Assembly: GCA_900239685.1 (NCBI GenBank)
Contig: OENT01000850.1
Span: forward strand, 4,183 to 68,182
Direction: 5' to 3'
Length of the DNA: 64,000 nt
DNA from: Rotaria macrura
Taxonomy: Eukaryota; Rotifera; Eurotatoria; Philodinida; Philodinidae
Below are positions 1 to 8,890 of the stretch, piece after piece. A program made the translations under genes and the position numbers. A model generated the notes under the pieces. It did no database searches and was not told where the DNA came from. It saw only the letters and a program-made list of their open reading frames with translations. Each line of letters starts with the position of its first letter. The first letter of the stretch is position 1.

Positions 1-2430
1 TCCCAGGGTTCCCAGGGTTCCCAGGGTTCCCAGGGTTCCCAGGGTTCCCAGGGTTCCCAGGGTTCCCAGGGTTCCCAGGGTTCCCAGGGTTCCCAGGGTT
101 CCCAGGGTTCCCAGGGTTCCCAGGGTTCCCAGGGTTCCCAGGGTTCCCAGGGTTCCCAGACTTCCCCGAATTCCCAGACTTCCCAGACATCCCGGAATTC
201 CCAGGGTTCCCAGACTTCCCAGGGTTCCCAAAACTCCCAGAGTTCCGAGGAATACCAGAATTCCCACACTTCGCAAGCCTCCCAGAAATCCCAGAGATCC
301 CAGAGTTACAAGAGTTCCAAGAGTTCCAAGACTTCCTACGCTTCCAAGAGTTCCCAGCGTTCCCAGAATTCGAACGCTTCTCAAACTTCAAAGAGTTCCA
401 AGACTTCCCAGGGTTCCCAGACTTCCTATGGTTCCCTGAGCTCCGTGAATTTCCAGACTTCCCAGGGCTCCCAGAGTTTCCAGGGGTTCCAGACGTCCCG
501 GAATTCCTAGTCTTCCGTGACATCGCAGAATTCCCAGGGTTTCCACAGTTCCCAGGGTTGACAGGGCTAACAGACTTCCCGGACATCCCGGAATTCCTAA
601 GGTTCCCTCACTTCCCGAAGCTCCAAGAGTTCCGAGAGATCCCACTTTTCTCAGAGTTCCGAGACTTCCCAGACTTCTCAGGGTTCCTAGAACTCCCAGG
701 GTTCCCAGACTTTCCTACGGTTCGCAGAGTTCCCAGACTTTCCCACGGTTCGCAGAGTTACCAGAGATCCCACAGTTCTCACAGTTCCCACAGTTCCCAG
801 ACTTCCCAAAGTTTCCAGATTTCCCAGAAGTCCCAGAGATCAAGTAGTTTCCAGGGCTTCCAGACTTCCAGAGTTCGCAGCGTTCCTAGAGTTCGAAGGG
901 GTCCCAGACTTCCCAGGGTTCCCACGGTTCCGAGGGTTACCACGTTACCCAGAGTTCCCAGAGTTTCCAGACTTCCCAGGGACCCCAGACTTTCCACGGT
1001 TCCCAGACTTTCTAGGGCCCCCAGAGTTCCTAAGTTCCCAGGGTTCCCAGAGTTCCAAGTGTTCCCAGAGTGCCCGGGGATAGCAGAATTACCAGACTTC
1101 GCAAGGCTCCCAGAGTTCCCAGAAATCCCAGAGATCCAAGACTTCCCAGGGTTCCAAGACTTCCAAGGGTTCCCTGAGTTCCCAGAATTTGCAGACTTCC
1201 CAGGGCTTCATGGGTTTCCTCACTTCCTAGGGTTGACAGGGCTTTCAGACGTCCAAGACTCCCCAGTGCTCCCAGAGTTCTCAGGGTTACCAGAATTCAC
1301 AGACTTCCTCGAATTCCCAGACTTCCTAGAGTTCCCGGAGTTCCCAGAGTACCTAGAGTTCCTAGAGTTGCTAGAGTTCTCAGACTTCTCAGGGTTACCA
1401 GAATTTCCCGGATTTCAAGAGTTCCCAGAGTTCCTAAACTTCCCAGAGTTCCCAGAGTTCCCAGGGTTCCGCGGGTTCCTCGGGCTCTCAGACTTCTCAG
1501 ACTTTTCAGGGTCCCCACGGCTCCCAGATCATCCAGAGTTCCCAGACTTCCAAGGGTTTCCAGACTCCTGAGAATTGCCAGACTTCCCAGACTTTCCAGA
1601 GTTCCTAGACTTCCTAGGGCCCCCAGAGATCCCAGATATCCCAGGGTTCCCAGAACTCCAAGTGTTCCCAGAGTTCCCGGGGATACTAGAATTCCCAGAC
1701 TTCCCAAGACTCCCAGAGTTCCCAGAAATCCCAGAGCTCCAGGAATTCCCAGGCCTCCCAGAGTTCAAGCGTTCCCAGCGTTTCCAGAGTTCGAAGTGTT
1801 CCCAAACTTCACAGAGTTCCCAGACTTCTAAGGGTTCCAAGACTTCCCTGGGTTCAAAGACTTCCTAGGGTTCCCTGACTTCCCAGAATTTCCAGACTTC
1901 CCAGGGCTCACCGAGTTTCCTCACTTCCTAGAGTTCACAGGGCTTCCAGACGTCCCAGACTCTACAGTGCTCCCAGAGTTCTGAGGGTTCCCAGAATTCA
2001 CAGACTTCGTCGACATCCCCGACTTCCGAGACTTCCCAGACTTCCTAGAGTTACCAGAATTCCCAGACTTTCCCGACTACCTAGACTTTCCTGAGTTCCA
2101 AGCGTTCTCGGAATTCCCAGAGTTCCTAGGCTTTCCAGAGCTCCTAGAGTTTTCAGGCTTCCCAGAATTTCCCGGGTTTCAAGATTTCCCAGAGTTCCTG
2201 GACTTCCCAGAGTTCCCAGAGTTCCGACGGTTCCCAGGGTTCCCAGATTTCTTAAAGTTCCCAGCGTTGCTATGGCTCCCAGAGTTCCCAGGGTTCCCGT
2301 GGTTCCCCGGGTTCCTAGGGCTCTCAGACTTCTCAGACTTCTCAGACTTTTCAGGGTTCCCACGGCTCCCAGAGCTCTCAGAGTTCCCATAGTTCACAGG
2401 GTTCTCAGTGTTCTCAGGCGATTCCGTACG
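1..2430. repeat. 9-bp minisatellite (TTCCCAGGG and variants), reaching the window edge
   Basis: The unit is TTCCCAGGG. Positions 1 to about 158 are a perfect array of roughly 17 copies; from there to about 2430 the units diverge (TTCCCAGAC, TTCCCAGAG, TTCCCAGAA and so on) but keep the 9-bp period with occasional indels. Longer blocks recur inside the array: the stretch at about 1056-1083 reappears at about 1660-1686, and the stretch at about 1231-1310 at about 1935-2010, so there is higher-order duplication of about 0.6-0.85 kb. Because 9 is a multiple of 3 and the unit has no stop, reading frames stay open on both strands (for example 558-1571 plus, an [12 protein letters not shown] repeat peptide). 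I treat these as by-products of the repeat, not genes. The array fades into ordinary sequence around 2410-2440. Confidence 0.95.
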
Positions 2431-2562
2431 TTCTTCTGTCTAATTTTCTTGTTTAGTTATCAAATGTTGCGTTCGCAATTCCCATTGAGTTGTCGGACTC
2501 TGGTAATTCCACCAGTGCTCACTTTTCATTAAACAATGCTTTGGCTCAGTATGAACTCAGCC

Positions 2563-2680
2563 AATCACGTCTTTTCTCGATTGGATGATCGACCAATGGG
2601 ATTTCGCGGTTGCTTATATCAGCGAATCAGGTGTTTTTGGGATTGGGTGAGCGACCAGTGGGATTCCGCTGTTGGCGATG
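2563..2680. repeat. Diverged tandem duplication, about 62-bp unit, two copies
   Basis: Copy 1 at 2563-2619 and copy 2 at 2625-2680 share the order AATCA(C/G)G, TTTT, GATTGG(A/G)TGA, GCGACCA-type, GTGGGATT and CGC(G/T)GTTG. Several substitutions separate them, so the duplication is not recent. No function is apparent. Confidence 0.6.
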
Positions 2681-2728
2681 TTACCGTTAGTGTTTGATCA
2701 CACTAACTCTAAACGATGATTAAGGTGC

Positions 2729-2800
2729 ACCTTCTGGTCTAATTGACTTAGGACAACTGTCCGGATAGCAGGAGGTGCGGGTTCGATTTCCGCGAAAGGT
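2729..2800 (+). pseudogene. Degenerate tRNA-Arg-like sequence
   Basis: A good T arm is present: GCGGG, loop TTCGATT, TCCGC (internal B box GGTTCGATTTC). A 7-bp acceptor pairing can be drawn between ACCTTCT (2729-2735) and GAAAGGT (2794-2800) with one mismatch and one wobble. The D-arm region GGTCTAATTGACTTAGG resembles eukaryotic tRNA-Arg, and CTGTCCGGAT sits where the tRNA-Arg anticodon loop would be, with CCG a possible anticodon. The anticodon stem does not pair cleanly and there is an extra base or two before it. That points to a tRNA pseudogene or the tRNA-derived head of a SINE rather than a working tRNA. Confidence 0.4.
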
Positions 2801-2866
2801 CACTATTTCATCGTTCTGTCACATAACATCAGTGACACTGCTTGTCTCTTTCGTTCTATACATTTC

Positions 2867-4335
2867 TAGAGCTAACATCTCTAAATTCTGTTTTACTGCA
2901 AGCCTTCGTATAACCACAAACAAGACCGGCTTATTCGGTCAAACTGAATTCTATCTAAATGTGTCATACATGATAAGAAAGAGCGCAAAAAGCTACACTT
3001 GATTATGCGTTTTAAGTTGGAAAACAATCAGATTTTCTTATATGTTTTCATCGAATAAAGTTCTGAAAAAACTGGTACCCTAGGGGTTTTTGAAAATTTC
3101 ACTGCAAAAAGCAATTGTTTCCATTTTTCAAACTAGCCACCTGGGTAGAGGACAAAATTCTGTGCAAGACTATGTCTTTTTCGCTTCGGTTCATAGTCGG
3201 ATCTGAGAGTCTTAACAAAACAAAAGTTTCTTATTTCGCAAGATGTCGCTTTTTCTCAATGTGCTTCACTGTTGAAAGGATTTTACTTATAGTACGGGTG
3301 CAGAGCAAACGAAGTATGCAGAAAAAGACGAATCAATATCAAAAAATGCACTTGTGTGCGTCATCTGAGGTTTTGGCATGGGCGCGAGGTCTCGCTAACA
3401 CTCTTAGATGTAGAAAAATTTTCTCTTTCGAACTACATATTTGGTTTTGTTCGGAAAAGTGTCCCGCATGATAGATGGCGCTGTAAATTCGCCATTATTA
3501 GGGTATTTCCTTAGAATCATCGCATTAATGTCGGATGATGAAGGGAAGAGAACGCAAAAAATTCTCCATCAGAATTCGCTATTGGCTCTAGTCAGCCATT
3601 ATCGTTTGTTTATCGCCACATACCAACAGTGATCTCGGAAACCCGACTTAAGCGCGAGAAAAAAATAGTACTAAAATTCCTATCACTCTTTATTACTGCA
3701 AATTAGATTAAGGAGAATCCTCGAAAAAGTGTCCCCCGACAAAGCCTACAAAGTGCATTTTCTGCTATTGATTCGATGAATCATCGGACTCTGATCACGT
3801 ACTATTATAACTTCGCGTAGAAAAGCTCTAAAAATTTGAGAAACGTCTGAATTTGCTCTTAATGAAATAGGCTACAGTATTTCAAAATAATAGCGAAACA
3901 TCGTCGAAATTATAAGTAAAATCCTTTCAGCAGTGAAATATGTTAAGAAAAAGCGACATCTTGCGTAATAAAAAACATTTTCTGGTTCCGTACTTCGGAG
4001 ATACGGCCATCAACTGAAGCAAGAAAGTCATATTCTTGTACAGAATTTTGTGCTCTATCTAGCTGACTAATTTAAAAAGTAAAAGAAACTGTTTTTTGTA
4101 GTGAAATTATCAAAAAGCAGAAAAACATCAGTTTTTTCAAAACCTTATTCTATGGAAACACCCAAGAAAACCTGATTATTTTCCAACTTTAAATACATCA
4201 TCTAATGCAGTTTTTCACACTTTTTTTTCTATGTATGAAACATTTAGAAAGAATTTTGCTTGATGGAGTACACTGCTGTTGTTAGGGGTTTTACGTAGGT
4301 TTTCAGTCAGACGGAATTTAGAGAGCAAAAATGTG
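2867..4335. repeat. Long imperfect inverted repeat (foldback-type element), about 1.47 kb
   Basis: The left half (about 2867-3360) reads, as reverse complement, like the right half (about 3755-4335). Strong matching blocks include GCAAGATGTCGCTTTTTCT near 3239 against AGAAAAAGCGACATCTTGC near 3953, the block around ACAAAATTCTGTGCAAGA (3152) against its complement near 4040, and GTTGGAAAA near 3016 against TTTTCCAAC near 4180. Identity by eye is roughly 70-75% with indels. The central ~400 bp is unpaired. There is no plausible transposase ORF; short ORFs here (3115-3471) are artefacts of the repeat. A non-autonomous foldback DNA element is the likeliest explanation. I could not identify a target-site duplication because the outer ends fade. 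Confidence 0.75.
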
Positions 4336-5407
4336 GTCAAAAATTGAAAGTCATTTCAGCAATGGATAGATTGGAAAATTCCCTGTCGACCAAATGAGAT
4401 TTAGACTTTTTTGAAGAAAATCCCTTGGTTAGGAAAACCGAAATACAAAACATGAAAAAAAACGCTTTTTCATGCAAAAGTCTTGTGTTGATTTCCAAAA
4501 TACTGGAAGAAAAGATCTAGTCAACTACCATAGTGCATCTTATAGACCGTCATTGATACTACGCATATCACCTTTTAAATCGTATCTTAATCGCTTATCG
4601 TTCGAGAAATCGACGAGGAAAAAAGTCCTAAACTTTTGTCCAGCGCTGTAGATCTGTGTACTAAAAGATAAAAGATGAATGGAAAGGATAAATCTTACTG
4701 ACTCCCATCTATGGTTGGATATTTTAACATCCTGCTCATGTTAATTATTTCGAGCTACTATATTTTCTCATATTTTGCATTCAATCTACTATGTGCCTGT
4801 GTGCTGTACATCGATTAATGGTAAAATAGCATAGAACACTACAGCATCATATTTTATCGATGAAAACGACCGCAATTAAACAAGTTTACAACTTATCACA
4901 TCGATATCAAAAACTGAAGGTATAGCAGTTGTATAAGCGTATCATTGACTCACAAGAACCGCGTTCTAGTGTTTTGAATATGCATGGAGGCATTGGAATT
5001 TTTAGAAGAACATAAATCTCATCAATTGTAATTATTCAGACTTTAATTAATCTTAAATGTGTTATTATCAATATTTTATTTTTTAAAATTCCAACGAATC
5101 TGTAGTCATCAAGTCGGAGGCTGCAATAATTCTTATGGATAAGTTAGCAATTGATCGAATGGAAACGCTACAGCCGTAATTACGAAACCAATGAACACCG
5201 ATCATTGCAACAAATTAATTCTTCTTCTATACGATATAAATGAGTGTTATGTACAAAATGAAACTGGTTCGTAAGATTTATCTAGTACACCATAAAAAAG
5301 CCAATTAGGAAACACTTGAAATATATCATTTAGAATTGAGTAACATTTTTAATCCACCAAGTTACACGAGTTCCTCAGTATTGAACCGAGGAAAAGAAAA
5401 AAATAGA
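4336..5407. other. Intergenic, nothing supported
   Basis: AT-rich sequence between the foldback element and the first GC-rich island. I see no coding frame, splice-linked exon series or clear repeat. Confidence 0.5.
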
Positions 5408-5760
5408 TACCCAGGTCAAAGACGTACGGCAGGAACCGGCCTGATCCACTGTTATTCCCACAATTTCCGGAAGCGGGTTTCCGAAATTGGTTCCGGCTTC
5501 CGGTTCCGGCTTGCTTCCCACCATTTCCGAGCACCGGAGAGTATCCACGTATACGGTTCCTGTTTCCTACACGGGATCCGTCGATGGGAAAGACCGTTTC
5601 CGTGTCTGGACAGAAAACGGTCCAGATCCGACCGTTTCCAAAACGGATACTGATAACGGATAAAACAATTTCCCCGTCGGGATAGCAAACGACCCAGATC
5701 CGACCGTTTGCGCTCAGTTCACGAAACCACATATCACCGTTTCCCGAACACCTCTACAAA
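5408..5760. repeat. GC-rich, CCGGTTCC-rich island (left member of a pair)
   Basis: An abrupt rise in GC within AT-rich surroundings, built of degenerate TTCCGG/CCGGTTCC motifs and short internal duplications (CCAGATCCGACCGTTT at about 5630 and again at about 5695). Several overlapping ORFs on both strands (5336-5653 plus, 5349-5732 minus) follow from the low-complexity composition and look like no protein family. The outer edge is TACCCAGGTC (5408-5417), whose exact reverse complement closes the second GC island at 7674-7683. Confidence 0.6.
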
Positions 5761-5917
5761 CTCTAATCAACTCAGCAAAGCTTTCAATATTCCAAAACCA
5801 ACTTCTTTTTCACCTTTAGAAAAACCTTGGACGACATTGAAAGATTCACTGAGAACAAAAGCTTAATTGTTAAACACTACAGTTCTTTTGAAAATCGCTT
5901 TTCTTTTCACTGAGTGG

Positions 5918-6752
5918 AAAGTTTTGTTCCGAAGCAAATATCTAATAATACCGATACCACAGCTACCCAACATACCAAATAGTATAAGTGTTAGTATCGG
6001 CATCCGCGGTGGGCATCGTACTGCTCTTACTGCTGCTATTAGTATCCATATAGGCACTATCCATCCTGAGCCCATGATTCTAGAAAAACAAAGGTCACCC
6101 AATTCTTCGAAGCCTGAAAAATGTGCCGCGTCTGACACCAATCGGACATCTTTTGAACCCCACCTCCCCATAGGTAATTCGAGATGGGCAGTCCGAATTT
6201 CACATCCCATTCTCTCGAAACCATTTTGGTCAGCAAGGAACTGATTCAAATCAAGATTTCGAAAGATCGTGTGAAATTTTGGCTCCCAATGTCGAAATAC
6301 CTATGCGGCGCTATTTTTTGAGAAACTCGATTTCAATTGGTTCCGAATCGACCGATAGCATTTGGAGAAAAAAGGATGCGAAATTCGGACTCCCCGTGTC
6401 GAATTACCTACGGGGAGCTATTTTTCGAAAAACTCGATTCCTATTGGTTCCGGGTCGACCAATAGGGTTTCGAGGAAAATGGATGCGGAATTCGGACTCC
6501 CCTTATCGAAGTATCTATGGGGAGCTAATTTTTTGAAGAAACTTCAATGGTAAAAAGATCCGACGCGTTTTTTACGCTAGGGTAAAGGGATGACGTTCGG
6601 TTATCGATAATCATGGGTTCAGGATGTATGGTGCGCATATCCATACTAATAGCAGTACCTACACCATTGCGAAAAGGAATCGGAAAATTCGAATACTGAG
6701 ACCCCAATTTCGTGTTGGTATTGGTACATTTCTATTCGGAAGACTTAAAAAT
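5918..6752. repeat. Imperfect inverted repeat (foldback), about 0.83 kb
   Basis: The left arm (5918-6233, read on the minus strand) and right arm (6454-6752, plus strand) share an ordered series of blocks: GACCAA, GGTTTCGAG, GGATG, AATTCGGACT, CCTATGGGGAG, ATCATGGG(C/T)TCAGGAT, ATGGATACTAATAGCAG-like, GGTATTGGTA-like. Identity is roughly 70%. The minus-strand ORF at 5863-6249 (128 aa, with a hydrophobic stretch) lies wholly in the left arm, and its counterpart in the right arm is broken, so I do not call it a gene. Confidence 0.7.
6281..6540. repeat. Tandem repeat, 106-107-bp unit, about 2.4 copies
   Basis: Units begin at 6281 (GGCTCCCAATGTCG), 6387 (GGACTCCCCGTGTCG) and 6494 (GGACTCCCCTTATCG). 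Each continues with a TATGGGGAGCTATTTTTT-like segment and AAACTCGATT; the third copy is partial. A further copy of the same unit lies inverted at about 6150-6233, forming the innermost part of the surrounding foldback. The ORF at 6279-6536 merely reads through these units. Confidence 0.75.
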
Positions 6753-7022
6753 CAGATTTTTAGTCTTTTTGCAAACCGAAAACGATATGTGTAAGGACAG
6801 CACACATGATGAACACCACTATTTTGAGACTTTCCCGAGTCTTCAATCAAGGGTAAGTGACGGTTGAAAGGTCTCAACATGGCCTATGTTATATAAACTT
6901 TCATGAAATAGACTTGAATTGCACACTCGTACACTGAAAACAATAACACTCTTCGTACAAACTAATACATTTTACCGCGACTCCATAAAAGTATGATAAC
7001 CTATCCATTTGATCGGCATAGT

Positions 7023-7293
7023 CCTCAAAGTGAAGGATTTAGAAAAAAAATCCCAATAAAGACCTTTAAAGGTCTTTTTTTGTAAAACTGTGTATGTATC
7101 AAGGAATGATATAAATGAGAATTTCTTTCGCTGGAAAGTCTTAGAATTTGATTTTGTACCGATTCCACGAAAAAGATCTGAAAAAATCCTTGAAATGAAG
7201 GATCTAGAAAAAAAATCCTAAAAAAGACCTTTAAAGGTCTTTCTTTTGTGAAATGCTGATTCGGGTATTTAGGATTGGTGTAAGTGAGAATTT
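7023..7293. repeat. Direct duplication of about 100 bp (period about 165 bp) with a palindromic core
   Basis: Copy 1 (7023-7124) and copy 2 (7188-7293) both contain GGAT(T/C)TAGAAAAAAAATCC followed by the perfect 20-bp palindrome AAAGACCTTTAAAGGTCTTT, and end in TGAGAATTT. About 65 bp of unrelated sequence separates them. The palindrome followed by T-rich sequence looks terminator-like, but no gene ends here, so I assign no function. Confidence 0.7.
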
Positions 7294-7394
7294 AATATTT
7301 GATGTGATTTTTTTTCTAGCGGAGGCCTGATTTTCCAAGCATAAATAATCTTAATAAATCTGGTCGGAAGACGGTCGTTTCCTTCATTTTTCCG

Positions 7395-7690
7395 TTGCTT
7401 CGTTATCAGGGTATTGTTTTTTCCGGTTGGATCCGGGTGGAACTTGCCATAGTTCCAGTAGGTTCCTGGATGATCCGAGGTATTTCCATGAAATTTCTGG
7501 TTTCGGGAAGTTGTCGGAAAATCCAGGTTGTGGGTACGGATATTTCCGGCCGGAATACTACTTCCATGTTCGGGTGGTTTTTCCCGCCGGTTCCGGCCAG
7601 AAATACACCGGAACCGGCTGGAAGAAGCCGGAAAACATCGCGTTTCCGGCGGGATCCGGGCTCCGGAACTAACGACCTGGGTACGCATAA
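7395..7690. repeat. GC-rich, CCGGAACCGG-rich island (right member of a pair)
   Basis: A second island of high GC with the same motif vocabulary as 5408-5760. It contains an 11-bp perfect inverted repeat (GCCGGTTCCGG at 7586-7596 and CCGGAACCGGC at 7608-7618, 11-nt spacer) and repeated GGATCCGGG. It closes with GACCTGGGTA (7674-7683), the exact reverse complement of the left island's edge. ORFs on both strands here are compositional. Confidence 0.6.
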
Positions 7691-8890
7691 ATTTCGCTAT
7701 TTCCATTGTTGTTTCTTTGATTGATTTTCAAATATTACATCCATCGTAGGTGATAATTTTTGTAGAATGAAACAGTCAAATTATGGCCTACAGTTCACTG
7801 TACATCAAATATTAAAATATCATCTTTTTCAATGAAAATTTTACTGGAATAAAGGACACAATATAAGAAACACCACTAATGGCAACAAGGGAACATGCCT
7901 AGGCCACTGTTAATACTACAAGTAATCAATTATTTCCATTTATTATTTACACAACACATGCAGGCAGGAAAGGATAAATTCAAGAAATCAACTAGACGAA
8001 TACTAATTCGTTCTATTAAAACTATTTTACATCGTTCGATTAGTGTGCTCGATCATTATCAAATATTTTTCTACGTCTTCGAAAACAGTGTGACGTATCA
8101 GCCAGTTGAGTAATGCATTATTGTACGAATAGAAAGATTGAGCGAGACGATATTTGGTCGCGATTATGAAAAATGAATTACATAATACAAAGGAAGAAAG
8201 CATTAGAAAAAACCATTAGAACTGTTCTGGCATTTATATGGCCCATGTTCATATCAAGAATTTTTACTGTTTTTCCTAATATTCTCAGGAATATAATGCA
8301 CTTTATGGTCGATCTCTGCTGTACAGTCATGCCATCATATTATTTAACAGTTATGTAGCATACCCCTAGAGATTGAAACCAAGTAGTAACTTACCGCTTC
8401 AAATAGTATTTCACGATGGTATACTAAACAAACGAAAATCCTCAAGAAATGACTCAGTCAAACGACATTTTTCATTATGTACAAAATATCACTTAGGCTC
8501 TCATATTGATTATCTATCTGTGATACAATGAACAATCTAATTATGTTTAGCAACTCTTGTTTTTATTGATGGTGATGTTTCATCTTGATTTCTTAGAAGC
8601 TCTAGAACATAATTTCGCATCAATGCTAAGAACTTGATATCTCGGATAATGACGAAAATCGCCTTAATTTATTTATTATAGTACAAATATTTTTGAAAGA
8701 ATAATAAAATATTTTGAAAATTCTAATTCTGTTTTTGCTACTAGTGTAAAAAGGAACATGTTTCTAAAAAATCGGAATTTGATAATATTAAAAAGAATCA
8801 AAGCCACTTTTGATGGGAATGCTACGAGTAAAAACGTTTGTAATTGATTGACAGTGTTTTTTCCTGTGACTTGGAACACTCGATTAATTT
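7691..8890. other. Intergenic, holds the likely 3' end of the next gene
   Basis: No coding signal. On the minus strand, overlapping AATAAA signals (plus-strand TTTATT at 8668-8677) lie about 215 nt past the stop codon of the gene at 8891-11461 and are the probable poly(A) signal. Confidence 0.5.

Noticed and set aside
388..2390. Many overlapping ORFs on both strands inside the 9-bp repeat, including Leu/Gly-rich minus-strand frames
   Set aside because: They follow from a stop-free 9-bp period and appear on both strands; no start context, domain or splice pattern supports a gene.
5336..5732. ORFs on both strands in the left GC-rich island
   Set aside because: Compositional by-product of degenerate TTCCGG repeats; no family resemblance.
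7269..7749. Overlapping ORFs of 73-145 aa in the right GC-rich island
   Set aside because: The same repeat composition as the left island, on both strands, with no recognisable protein.
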